Shown: in pieces, positions 12,251 through 23,599 of the stretch
How the letters are laid out: each line of letters begins with the position of its first letter
How positions within the stretch are numbered: the first letter of the stretch is position 1
Origin: Macrotrachela quadricornifera
Taxonomy: Eukaryota; Rotifera; Eurotatoria; Philodinida; Philodinidae
NCBI GenBank assembly: GCA_022393335.1
Contig: JAJEKB010021165.1
Span: 194,057-258,056, forward strand
DNA: 64,000 bases
Direction of reading: 5' to 3'
Translations under genes and position numbers: made by a program
The notes under the pieces: generated by a model
Seen by the model: the letters and a program-made list of their open reading frames with translations, nothing else
The model's database searches: none
Told to the model about the DNA's origin: nothing

Positions 12251-15105
12251 GTGTTCCTTCCAATGGATGATTCATCAACAGATAATGTTTTTTCTTTAAA
12301 AAACAATGAATTTTATACTTTTATTGAAGAATTAGTGGGACAAAAAATAGTCGATGTTTTGAAATTTCAATCCATAACATCTACACAAAGTTTAATTCGA
12401 AATCCAAATATATTTGAGATATTTAATATGAAATACACGGAGCCTAATTGCTTATCAATTAGGGAAAAATTATGTTTCCAGCTTGATGATGGTCAATTTA
12501 TTGTAAAAATTGGACTAATGAATAATCTAAATTATCTACTTGATTTTTTAAAACAAGAACAACAAAAGAAAATAATGAAAAGTAGTTTTATTGACGCAAA
12601 TCCTGATTTATTATTCGATTTTATCAATAAACATCCATTATTAAAAAAAATTGATTCTTTGGTACCAACGAGTTGATCATAATAACACTACTAATAAAGA
12701 TAAATATGGATTTTTACAAGATTTTATTGATACGATAAACAACAACTTGACAAAGCCGAGCAATCATTTTCGATACAGCGACACAATCAAGAACTTTGCT
12801 CTATCGTTATATATATTAGGTGGAAAATTAACCTATGAGTTTGTTCGTTTGAATCTTCCAGGATCTTTACCGAATTTATTTATGTTAAATACATTAATTT
12901 CAAATTCAAATTCAAAAATTACCGAAGGAGAATTTCGATTTGACCAACTACAAAAACACTTTGTTAATCTTAATGTTAAATATGCATTCGGCTCGGAAGA
13001 TGCTACTGGTAATATTAAAAAGATAAAATATGACTCAACAACGAATACATTCAATGTATTTCCTACGCCACATGATTGCGGAGTACCAATTAAAGAATAT
13101 TATCAAACTGATTCATTTGACACATTGAAAATATGGTTTGATTCAATTGAAAAATCATCATTACTTAATGTGCATATGGTTCAACCGGTGCAAACCACAA
13201 ATCAAGGCATTATTCCAAGTCCTGTTTTATTATCAGCTTATGGAATCGACAATACAGCTACAGCAAATGATACGTTACAAAGATGGTGGCATATATTCGA
13301 TCAATGTTTACAAAGAAATATAAGAATTATTGGTTTTTCTACTGGTAAGAAAATAACTACCTATTATTAATTTAAATCTTACTAAAGAGTAACTATTTTT
13401 TTATAGATGCTGATGCTAAATATGTACGTGCAATGAGGTTAATGAGTGGTTTTTTTGGATCTCTTCCTACTTTTCAAGCTCGTCAACATCCGCAAGCTTT
13501 TCAAATAAAAATAATTTCACGTTGGCCTTGGTTTTATTTACGTGAACGGCAACTTTTATTGTTTTTTCAAGATGCAACACATCTGGTTACGAAATGGCGT
13601 AATCGTTTATTGTCATCAACTGCTGAATTACGTCTTGGTAATCAATTTATATCGATGAATCATTTACAAGACATTATTAATAATGAAACTTATAGTAAAC
13701 TTGATCATGGCTCAGCAAAATCTGACATTAATCCTAAAGATCGTCAAAATTATAGTTCCTGTTTGAAATTAACATCTATTGATTTAATTAAAGTTTTAAA
13801 TAATAATGATAATACTCGGGGAACCTCAATTTATCTGAAAATGTTAAAAATGATTATAGTAGCTTATATTGAGAAAAAAACAATGATTGCTGAACGTAAG
13901 TATGCATAACTACCATATTTACTGAGTCAGAGCAGAAAACTCTTCATTCAGAATACATCACATATAATAAAATTGTATTGTAGGGCTCCGATCTGCTTGG
14001 TGTGTCGTATTTTTCTGTCGCATATGGTTTACATGTATTAAATTCAAAATATTCAATTCAACGCAACCTGCAGAGAACGATACAAGCAAAACACTTTATT
14101 ACTAGATCAGCATATTTATTCGTGGAAATAAATGCACACAATTTATTATATTTAATTCTACTTGTTAAACAAAAACCGTTACCATCACATGTACTGCATG
14201 TTCATGCTTTTAACTCATAAGCTTGCGAATCGATTTTCAGAAACGCTCGAGCCTTAAGTGAAATCTATTCGACTATTATCAATTTCACAGTGCATGATTT
14301 TTTATGACTTGCCCAGAGATTATCATTATTGAATGACATTAAATGTAAACAGTTAAATGATGAATCAGTCAATAGTTTGGTCTTTCCAGTTCATTATTAA
14401 CACAAAGACAATGTAAGATTGATCAAATAGATATCGAACAAATTATTACCGATGCTTACCATGAAGCTATTGACATGCTTGATGGTTTAGAAGTATTGAA
14501 TTTGTTGGGAAAAAAACGTCTTCTGAGCTTAAAGTCAGTAAGTGAATATGTGTTTAAACAGTTAAATTCAAATTCAAAGATGTACGACTACTCATCTCAA
14601 CTTAACAATATAGATGATGGAGAGTTTGAAATAGCTGATGATAAGGATGATGACGAATCAACAGATAATCTTAACATGGATGATGAAAATAATGATAGTT
14701 TTTCCTCTAATGATGATTACTCTGATGAAGATGATATTCAAGATTCAATAAATACCACAAAAAAGACTTCACTGGAATAAAAGTCTTCAATACAGTCGAA
14801 CTTCATATGGAACATTCTTATTTTAAAGTTTCAATTAATCATGATACAAAATATATACATAAACAGACTGCTTGTTGGTTATTAACAGGCGAAAAAAGTA
14901 AACTTTCAAACGATCAGTTACTTCGAGTAACACAGATTAATAAAAAAGAATAAACAAACGTTTTTTCTTCGTGTAACTTTTTGTTTGATTTTATTAGAGA
15001 AAAAGCACCACCTTCCTTATTTCAAAGTTTTAGTGTGAATGAAGGTGCTGCATACAAAAAAGAGAAATATGATGTACATTCGTCTCAAAATCAAGGCTAA
15101 TATTT
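12251..15105 (+). pseudogene. P-element/THAP9-like transposase, decayed
   Basis: Consecutive frames form one decayed multi-exon gene. Residues from 12275 share the N-terminal domain of the divergent gene. A frameshift near 12655 leads into a block with ILGGKLTYEFVRLNLPGSLP, as in P-like transposases before the catalytic fold. SEDATGNIKKIKYD and, across an intron ending near 13406, FST-DADAKYVRAMRL follow. 13540-13610 has FFQDATHLVTKWRNRLLS, matching the D-x-x-H-L-x-K-x-x-R-N signature of the P family RNase H fold. Further exons near 14100-14290 hold FVEINAHNLLY and, after a stop, CESIFRNARALS. An acidic tail ends at 14780, and relics continue to 15105. Several stops and shifts make it inactive. 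The family assignment is mine from motifs only. Confidence 0.55.
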
Positions 15106-15861
15106 ATTCCATCTGATGCTACAATTGATAGAAAAAATCAAGACATAGTAGTATCAATATTCTATAACCAATTTTTGAAGACCTAACAAGGATTTCAGAA
15201 GACTCCAAGGGACTCGATGAATCTGGAGTCTGCCGTTTCCCCCTTGGCATTTATGAATCATAAATACATGCTCATTCAATCAATTTCTTTCTTGTTTCAG
15301 ATATCATATCTAAACAATCATACATATTATCAGAACTCATTCATCCATTTAGTCTTATGTCAAACATTCTGCGCACCTAAATCGGATAACATGCAACAAA
15401 ACTTAACTAAGCACATGAATACATTTGATCAAAATACCCACGAAACCAATAATTAAATCGCGATACCTCATACTTCTATAAGACATATTTTCTCTTCAAC
15501 TATCCAAAACTTCAAACTGAAGACACACTAGATAAAAAAATCATTGTAACACTCCTAAATTAAAACTTTAATGACGATATAATTTTAACGAACAATTATC
15601 ATTAAAATTGATAAACACAAATTAATGAAAATTACCACATACCAAATTGTTATAACATCATATCACGTCCAAACTAACAAGGTAATACACTTTCACGATT
15701 CATCTCACTCCACTCTAGCCAGACATAAAGCTACACAAATATTCTTAAGAAAACACTACAGTACAACAAAATCCACGTATCTCAGACTCAAGAAAAACTT
15801 CGGAACGCGGTAGTTACTCTATTAAACTTACACTTTCATCCTCACCTTCAAGATCGAATTT

Positions 15862-15931
15862 ACTTTTTGCATGATAATGCCAAACACCATCTACCAAAGT
15901 CGACACGCCAACAGTTGGAGCTTGTATAGAT

Positions 15932-15974
<43 letters not shown>

Positions 15975-16231
15975 GGGCTTTTATAGCCCCCCCCCCCCCC
16001 CCCCCCCCATCCACCTTATTCTCCAGGCTTGGCTTCTATGGACTACCATCTGTTCCGTTCTCGTTTTGATCATTTGAACGAGAAAAAGTTTGACGACAAA
16101 AGCGATCTCAAGATGATATCATCAACTTCTTTGGCCTAAAGCTACAGGATTTCTATGAACGCGGGATCCTTTCTCTACCAGAGCGGTGGCGACAAGTTAT
16201 AGATAGCAATGGAGCATACATTGTTGAAAGC
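15862..16231 (+). pseudogene. mariner-like (DD34D) transposase fragment split by poly-C tracts
   Basis: 15860-15925 translates to FLHDNAKHHLPKSTRQQLEL, the mariner block with the second catalytic Asp. After the C tracts, 16009-16110 reads HPPYSPGLASMDYHLF, where the third catalytic Asp (SPD) is Gly. A frameshift near 16112 restores FYERGILSLPERWRQVID and NGAYIVES before a TAG at 16229-16231. These are characteristic C-terminal mariner motifs. The N-terminal part is not recognisable. It is an old, dead fragment. Confidence 0.75.
15937..16008. repeat. Two long poly-C tracts
   Basis: An uninterrupted run of 34 C (15937-15970) is followed by GGTGGGGCTTTTATAG and a second run of 22 C (15987-16008). 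They sit exactly between the second and third catalytic blocks of the mariner fragment. The length may be unreliable in assembly. Confidence 0.9.
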
Positions 16232-18093
16232 TAGTTGTATTCTTTATATTAAAAAATAAAAAGAAAACTTTCAAAAAAAACGACAAAAATTTCGTGCCAA
16301 TTCAATATGATATACAACTGAAAATTAAAGAACGAAACAATAACAATTTTATCTAAGTCAGTTCATATTAATTCTATAAATACAACAAAAATAAAAAATG
16401 CGTTAAAAGAAAACAATATCTGTAAACATCATATCAAAGTAATTGTTTGAAACTATTTTTTTTTGTTCGTAATCGATGCGAAATCCGACTAAATTTTGGC
16501 TTGAAGACCATGTGATACTTTTTATTAAAACTATGTTTATTTTTCTGAGCAGCCTCCTTCGGTTCTTGTATGTTGATATAGGCAATTAATAGTAATCATT
16601 TCAGTATGCTCACGTTGCATCTTGTTATTTGAAGTGCCCATTATCACATGATCAGCATTATTCTAAGTAAACAAGCAGTGTTTTTTAAGTGTATCATTCA
16701 TTGCAAGCTAATCTACAGCACACAATTGTGTATTATCATAATAAAACGCAATAAATTTATATTTCTATCATAGTTTGATCGTCAATATCACTGAATGTAT
16801 TGTTTCAATCCAACTGAAAACTTATTGACGACGAAATATATTATAAAATAACTGATTAAAACTGGTATCCTTTTTCATCAAATAGATGAGTCAAATTGTT
16901 ATAGAACATACTATCATTTGAATTGTTATTAATGCATTCTTGCATGTTGATCATTGGCCTAAATATCTCGTCGACGACCATATATATTGCTACATTTGTC
17001 TATTACTTCTTTAAAGATAATGTACACCAGAATGCATGGCATTTATTGTCTTGTCGATTGTTGAGGCAATACAAATATATTTTATTGTATCTTTTTACAG
17101 TATCTTCTGAATAATAGATGCATCGCTTCGTCTATAACGGAATCACATAGACAACCAATATATATTAGTACATAAATCAACGTGTAAGAAATTATATGAA
17201 CGGTAGTTATCAAAACCAAAACAATTATCTTACTTGATAAGTTAGTTATGCCAGAAGCCTGAAGTAGCTGCTGCATTGACACAAAACTTTTTATCGATTA
17301 TTGCATTAATTTTAGAGTTGAACTTGCTAATGCGACAAATCTCTGCAAGGTCTGAAAGAATTTATACAAATATTGATATAATAGATGGAACGAGTTCATT
17401 CATTCAAATGACATAAAGTGTTTTCTCTTACCGAAATGACCAAATTCATGATATGGTCTATTGTGATTCTATTCATTATTTGATGGATGCTTGATGTTCA
17501 ATCTATTAAAATATGACCTCAGTATCAGGAAAAAGAAAAATTCTAAGCACTTACACAAAATTTATATATGATATTTTCTTAGGTCCGAAATTATTTTCGA
17601 TTCATTTAAATCTTGATAATTGTCTTGATAAAAGAAGCGTGATGATGGTTATCTACAAGATAAGAAAGCAGACTAAAATATTTGATTATCATAGTTCATT
17701 GTTTACCTTTTTTTGTTCAAGATTATTGTTCTATCCGGTTTGCATTTTATAGCTGACAAGGAAAAACTATTAACTTATTAAATCGATGAAAAATTTTAAG
17801 TTACACTGTCTCGAATCTCACAAAATCTAAGATATTCAGACAGTTTTTAAAATTATTCTTTGTGTCACTTCTTAATTTCTTTTATTAGGTCGAAAAGAAC
17901 TGATTTTGATGTTTTAGTTGAGCGTTATAATTTTGAACAATATTTGTAAAATTTGTTACAAACAAAAACTTCATACTAATATCTATTGCCTGAAAGAGTC
18001 GATTTATTAAGTTTAGCTTTACTTATTTCTCTATCTTATTCTTAATTTTTATGCATAATTCTTCTAAAATCTATATGTATTTTTTGCTTTCCC
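16232..18093. other. No recognised gene
   Basis: AT-rich sequence with scattered short frames (for example 16923-17114 and 17513-17752) that show no motif I recognise. Some may be relics of older insertions. Confidence 0.35.
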
Positions 18094-18182
18094 TATCTAA
18101 TTTCTTTGTTTCTATGTTTAAGCCTTAGTTGTATATCTAATTTCTTTGTTTCTATGTTTAAGCCTTAGTTGTATATCTAATT
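18094..18182. repeat. Recent 40-base tandem duplication
   Basis: Two identical 40-base units (18094-18133 and 18134-18173) begin TATCTAATTTCTTTG, followed by nine bases of a third. Perfect identity points to a recent slippage or repair event. Confidence 0.9.
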
Positions 18183-18444
18183 CTGGAAGTCTATATTTTC
18201 AGCTAGACAATCATAAAAATCATCATGATCTATATAGTTTATTACAATATAAATTAATATTTTTAAAAGATGTATTAGATGACAAAAAGTAATTTTTTGC
18301 TATTCTTGCTTGTGCAGCATATTAAAAAAATTCAATAGACAGTCGAAAAATCTTCTTACACTTATTTCATGTATATCACATAGGTCTCGGCTTTTTTTAT
18401 TAAGAGAGAATTTGAAGTTTAGCTTCGTTGCACTTAACTGATAT

Positions 18445-18515
18445 AGTATTTGGGTGTATTGTATTGGGCTGTAGTTGCTGCACATGAAATGCTTCATAAT
18501 TTGTTTCAGATCACT
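18445..18515 (+). pseudogene. Fragment of a second copy of the metalloprotease
   Basis: 18450-18500 encodes VLYWAVVAAHEMLHNL, closely matching the zinc-site segment of the intact gene (VYWAGAIVHEMLHNLG near 19510-19560). Stops occur on both sides and the third His ligand region is lost. It is a decayed duplicate about 1.1 kb upstream of the intact copy. Confidence 0.65.
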
Positions 18516-18788
18516 ATTAGAGTCGCATATATATCACTTAGCTTTTTTCGCATTTTATGCTGACGTATTTTTGAGTGCATTATTTATATTATAGGAACTT
18601 GCATAATTTCAACAACGTCATCAATAAAAATTCAAGAAATAGAATATCGTATTATTAGTCATTTGATGACGACATTCACGTCTACGCTAAATAAAGTATT
18701 GCTTCTTTATGAGTAATGATAAACATAGGAATTCTATATTTATACAACAGTTCACAGGAAAACAACATTTTTAATCGTATTACGAGAA

Positions 18789-19649
18789 ATGTCTGTATTG
18801 ACAGCTTTGGTCGTTTCTGTTAATCATATTCCAACTCAGGTGAGTTTATATATGTATATTTTATAGTGTATTATAATAAAATAATTATTATAGAAATTGG
18901 ACGAAAACTGTGATCGAATAATAATTCTACCGGTTGACTATGATAATAATCAATCATTTATTCCTCCTTTCTTTGATGATAATCAACTACTAGCAGGACA
19001 ATCTCGAGTAACGCGTATTATTTTCGACAAAACCAATTCACGACCACTAACATCGTGCAATAATAAACAATTCTTTCAAATCAAATACAAAATTCATCAT
19101 GGTTTCACATCAAATGAGGAAATACTCATTAAAAATGCCTTGCAAATCGTTGCCAATCGTTTATTCAAACCAGAAATCTTACAAAATATGTATAAAATTT
19201 GTGGGACAACAGGTCATTTTCTGGGAATAGGAGTGTGGTCACAATCTCAACTAAAACATGATAAGAATTATTCTGGTGAATATGATTTATTACGTTTTCA
19301 ATTAACGTGTCTCAAAATCAAAGGTGAAAATAATGAATTTCCTATCGTTCATATATATCCAATGTATGCAGAAAATGACATAGCAGCTGAAGGAACAGTC
19401 GGATGCATTTCATGTATTTCTTATGAATCAACATTTTCAATCGAAGGAAGATTCGAAATTAAATTAAATCGATACAATCTCAATGCAGCTAATAGAAATG
19501 TTGAAAATACTGTATATTGGGCTGGTGCTATTGTACATGAAATGCTTCATAATTTAGGTCATAAGCATGGTGATAGAGATTATAGTAATCAATGGCAAAT
19601 TAATGTTTTTGAAAATTGTTTTGTCTATGATGGGAGTTATTCTCCTTAA
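18789..19649 (+). CDS. Zincin-type metalloprotease-like protein
   Basis: Two exons. 18789-18839 gives M-S-V-L-T-A-L and ten more residues. A 54-base GT-AG intron (18840-18893) follows, then 18894-19649, for 268 residues in all. The key feature near the C-terminus is HEMLHNLGHKHG, an H-E-x-x-H-x-x-G-H zinc site of the zincin (gluzincin/metzincin-like) fold. The first two His bind zinc and the Glu is the catalytic base. There are a few Cys (for example C-I-S-C). The N-terminus is only weakly hydrophobic, so secretion is uncertain, and an earlier signal exon could exist. The exact peptidase family is not clear. The gene looks intact. Confidence 0.7.
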
Positions 19650-19860
19650 AAATCAACCAAAAAATTTTTCTTTTAAAAATAATAAAAATGTGATTAAGCA
19701 AGAAAACTTTTTTTTTTTTATTTGTAAATATGCTTCCTATGACCCTTACGGTCCTAAAGGGACTTTAAGCAAGTAAACTTTATCTTAAAATAATTGTATT
19801 TGATATTTAAAATTTTATGATGTTCGTTAAGATATATTCCGTCAATCAACATTTTAAAGA

Positions 19861-21089
19861 ACGGGGAGGGGGGGGGCGTTAAGAGGCGAAAATGGCTCCC
19901 TCTTCAAAATCGTTTTTATCCTTCTAAAAATATCACTAGATGTCTCAGAAATTACTTTTTAGTCAATTCATATATTTTCGTTTGATTTTGACTGTGTACG
20001 ACTGACTGAAAAATCCATGTCATCTGGGTCCTAAAGGACCATAGTGTATGCCGCCCATGTGAGAAATTTTTGCACTTATGTTCTGTACCTTCAGCCTGAT
20101 TTATATATCAGATGAAAGTCCTTTCTTTTCTCTATTGAATGGCATATAGACTTGTTAGAAAATGTTGTACCTTTGAATTTTTTGTATGGACGACATTCTC
20201 AAGATGGTACATCTAGAGTGCGGGTATTCTTGACCAGTTGACCATCTTTGATCTTGAGATGGTAGCGATCCATTCTGAATTGTGCCTAGTTCGATAGCTC
20301 TTAGAAAGTTCTACAAAATGGTGCTATTTGATGGGTATTTTCTCGTGGGTAAGGCACTTAGCCGAAATGGACGATATCTAGGAACGCTAAAAAGACCTGT
20401 TTTTGGCTAGTACTTGAAGGATTTCGATGATAATCGTCAGGCTTCTTCTTAAAAGAAACGGCAGATTTGAAATCAGCACAAAAAAGTGAGTCGAAATTTA
20501 TGGATTTCAAACCTCTGAAACAACTTTCATTTTTAGTCACTTCAAGTACTAGCCAAAAACACGCTTTTTTAGCGTTCCTAGGTCTTGTTCACTTCGGCTG
20601 AGTGTCTTACCCACGAAAAAACATCCACAAAATAGCACCATTTTGTAGAGCTTCCTAATGGCTATCGAACTAGGCACAATTTAGAGTAGATTGCTACCAT
20701 CTCGAAGCCAAAGATGACCAACTAGTCACGAATAGTCGCACTTCAGATATACCATCTTGAGAATGTCGTCCACTCGAAAATCCAAAGGAACAATATTTTC
20801 TAGCAAGTCTATATGCCATTCAATAGAGAAAAGAAAGGACTTTCATCTGATATATAAATCAGACTGAAAGTGCAGAACATAAGTGCAAAGACTTCTCACA
20901 TGGGCGGAATACACTATGGTCCTTCAAGATCCAGGCGACATTGATTTTCCAGTCAGCCGTGCACAGCCGAAATCAAGCGAAAATGTATGAAATGACTAAA
21001 AAGTAATTTCTGATACCTCTAGTGATATTTTCAGAAGGATAAACACGATTTTGAAAAGGGGGCCATTTTCGCCTCTTAACGCCCCCCGT
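19861..21089. mobile_element. 1.23 kb foldback (long inverted repeat) element
   Basis: 19861 to about 20419 is the imperfect reverse complement of about 20536-21089, with a loop of roughly 115 bases. The ends are G-rich, with a run of Gs followed by GCGTTAAGAGGCGAAAATGG on the left and the mirrored form on the right. No coding frame runs through it. I found no convincing target duplication. Divergence between the arms is visible but small, suggesting moderate age. Confidence 0.8.
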
Positions 21090-21114
21090 ACTTTGGTTTC
21101 TCTCTCTAAAATCA

Positions 21115-21455
21115 TTTGATGCAGCATTGGAAAAATTATCAACTAATAAAGGAAGTTGTATGGAGAAGTGTTTCTTTCGATATTGCAAAAGATTTTATCG
21201 AAAATAAACTTGTCACATGGTGGAGTTTTGACTCTTGTTCGCCATCTGTTAATGTGGAAATGAAAAAAAATCCAACTCTATTTTAAATTGAAACTATCAA
21301 TGGGAAGTATATATTTGGATTTACTGAATTTGAAAATGAACATGAAATTATTTTAAAAATGAGAACACAATTTCGTGTTAAATCTGATTCATTAATACAA
21401 TCGAAAGGGTCCTATGTACGTTTAATCGAATTTAATGACGATGATGATCGATAAG
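21115..21455 (+). pseudogene. ADP-ribosyltransferase (arginine-specific type) C-terminal remnant
   Basis: A frame near 21210-21455 contains TWWSFDSCSPSVNV followed by FGFTEFENEHEIILKMRTQF and RVKSDSL. In bdelloid ARTC-like enzymes this order carries the S-x-S strand and the catalytic E-x-E loop. A TAA near 21283 interrupts it, and the NAD-binding N-terminal half is only faintly visible upstream. It abuts the foldback element. The family would transfer ADP-ribose from NAD to proteins, but this copy cannot be functional. Confidence 0.6.
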
Positions 21456-21574
21456 AGGAAATTATTCAAATAAGATCATTTACTACTAGTTTATTATCGC
21501 CTCACAAGGATGAGAATGTGGACGCGAGAGTGAGCATTCTTACAGTCATCCTCATCATCAAGCATCGACCATTT

Positions 21575-21925
21575 TAAGAGTGAGTGTCTCAGAAAATCCG
21601 ATTGCTGAATAATATTGACGATGATCTGACATCTCAGAATTTGCTGCTTTTTTAATATATTCTAGAAGGTTATGATTTATGAACTTCCTGAAATTTTCAG
21701 CCTTATCTGATTTGTTTCTGTCTATGATAAAAATTTCAGACTTAGTCCATGTTACCGTATGAAACCCGCTCATTCGACATTTAATGATTACCCTTCGAAA
21801 ATGAATCACATAAGACTGAAAATTTCAGGAAGTTTAGAACTTATAGCCCTCTACAACATACTAAAAAACCAGCGAATTCTGAAATATCAATCCATCGTCG
21901 ACATCGGATTTTCTCAGAAACTTAT
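21575..21925. repeat. Imperfect hairpin made from a duplicated NHL-gene segment
   Basis: About 21580-21710 is the reverse complement of about 21810-21925. Shared landmarks are CTGAAAATTTCAGGAAGTT on the right and its mirror on the left, and the TCGGATTTTCTCAGA block. The loop is about 100 bases. One arm belongs to the NHL pseudogene. Confidence 0.65.
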
Positions 21926-22160
21926 TTGTATCCTCATTGATAAAGATCATACACTCTATGTGTCGGATAATGAGAATGATCGAGTTATCAAATGGATTAA
22001 AAATGCTAAAGTTGGGATTGTTATTACTGGTGGAAATTGTCAAGGAAATAAATTGAATCAATTAATTCATCCGATGGGATTATTCTAAATCAGATGAAAA
22101 ATCTCTTTATAGCTGATTCATAAAATAATCGAATTGTATGATCAGTGAAAATGAAATGCT
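21830..22160 (+). pseudogene. NHL-repeat protein remnant
   Basis: 21925-22085 translates to LIDKDHTLYVSDNENDRVIK followed by G-G-N-C-Q-G-N-K-L-N-Q-L, one blade of an NHL beta-propeller of the kind abundant in bdelloids. A frameshift near 22085 is followed by NLFIADS and NNRIV, the start of the next blade, split by stops. No start or end of a gene remains. Confidence 0.65.
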
Positions 22161-22433
22161 CTGCAGTCAGAAAAAAAAGAAAATATTATTGTAATCATCA
22201 ATGGATAAACATCACTCTATTTAATCATTCATTAGTCAACATGTGACGTTAAAGAAGCAATACTGGTTTTGACATAAACTGATCGTTATACGATATGAGG
22301 AATAATATAAAAACAAACGTGTAGTCGTACATTATAACAGGTAAATATAAAGGTAAACACATGGTTTTTGCTTCTACATTCTATACGATTTGATCGTTAT
22401 ATTGACTTATTCGAAAAACACATCACATATAAA

Positions 22434-23599
22434 ATGTCTTATCTTGAGGACGTAGCTGCTTCAACATTCTTACCAATGGAAACGATATCAGTGGCATTGA
22501 CATCTGCTCCAAAAGCACTTCCTATATTAAATGGTATTTATAAACTTTCAAATGATATTCGTGAAACTACTCAACGAGTTGAAGGTAACAAAGAACAGTG
22601 TCAACAATTAAGTGAACGCATTGATACATTGATTGGATTTTTAGCAGAAAGAGATTTATCTCATTGTTTGAATGAAACTATGCATATAGCACTTCATCGT
22701 TTTGAAGCATTTTTACGTCGATGTTTAGAATTTATCAGTAATTTTCTTGAAACTACTTGGTTTAAACGTATTATTAATAACAAAGATCATGAAAAAAAAT
22801 TTCAAGATTTAAATCGTGAACTTACTCAATATTCGAACGATATCAATTTCGGTATTGGATTGAGTAATATGCAGATCAATAAAAAGCAAGATCAAAATCA
22901 CCGAACTGATGTTGATATGGTAATATAAATGGAGATCTATCTCTTATTTAAATCTTTTCAAAATATATTCATTAAGGATAAATTTGACGACTCTAAACAG
23001 CAAAAAACGTCAGAAATCATCGATAGTAATCAACACATTGAGATTACAACTCAAGTACCAAAGACTAGTCCTCGTATGGTGAGTCATAATTTTCTCAGAT
23101 AGTTTTTTTTTATTAAAACGATTGTTATTCTGTATTTGTAGAGTCCTGCAAGACCTATTATGAACTCTGAACAAGCACAAGACACTATTTTTATCAATGG
23201 TTTATGGAAATATGGATATATTCAATATAAACAATATTACGGACCTTTTCCACAACAACTTACCTTTAATCGAAGAAGTAGAACACTAGAAGGTTATGGT
23301 GAAGATAATGTTGGTCAATATGTATTGAATGGATCATTCTCAGAAATAACTGGACAAATTGACATGACACAAACTTATCAAGTAAATTTATTATTATAGA
23401 CAATCTGTTTTACTTATTTTGACTAGAAATTTTTTTTCACATATAGATTGGTACAGGAGATCCAACTCTAAATGCTGGCCATCAAGATATCATTCAACTT
23501 CGTTGGAATGCACCCAGAAAATTATTCGAAGGCGTTTCATATTCAATAGTTCAAGGCAGTCATATAGCAGGAGCAATGATCGAAATGTGGCTTGCATAA
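22434..23599 (+). CDS. MLKL/HeLo-like helical-bundle protein with C-terminal beta domain
   Basis: Four exons, all phase 0: 22434-22919, 22977-23078, 23142-23381 and 23447-23599, with introns of 57, 63 and 65 bases and GT-AG borders; 326 residues. Residues 1-150 are helical. They include a Gly/Ala-rich first helix, then NKEQCQQLSERIDTLIGFL, then a helix pair ending with KFQDLNRELTQYSNDINFG. This pattern is that of MLKL N-terminal or HeLo-like bundles, which permeabilise membranes when released in necroptosis and fungal incompatibility. A polar linker (about 155-205) leads to a beta-rich domain with a G-x-W-x-Y-G-Y start, GYGEDNVGQYVLNG and EIDM-like strands, ending at Trp-Leu-Ala. There is no kinase domain. 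The frame is intact, and a polyadenylation-like AATAAAAG lies at about 23671. Function is inferred. Confidence 0.65.

Larger units (their letters stand above)
10401..15248. mobile_element. Two-gene DNA transposon with inverted termini (decayed)
   Basis: The left end starts GGCAAGGAGGAAACAGCGG (10401). The reverse complement of the right end (ending 15248) starts GCCAAGGGGGAAACGGCAG, matching at about 18 of 22 positions. Both termini then carry GGGACTCCA-type subrepeats and a short palindrome around TGGAGTC, up to about 10475 on the left and from about 15188 on the right. Between them lie two genes that diverge from about 11880-12250 and share an N-terminal domain. I could not find a target-site duplication, so the exact outer bases are uncertain. 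Confidence 0.65.

Noticed and set aside
15871..16077. Poly-proline open reading frame
   Set aside because: Produced by the poly-C tracts inside a mariner relic; not a gene.
18300..18497. Minus-strand frame of 65 codons
   Set aside because: It is a shadow of the plus-strand metalloprotease fragment and carries no motif.
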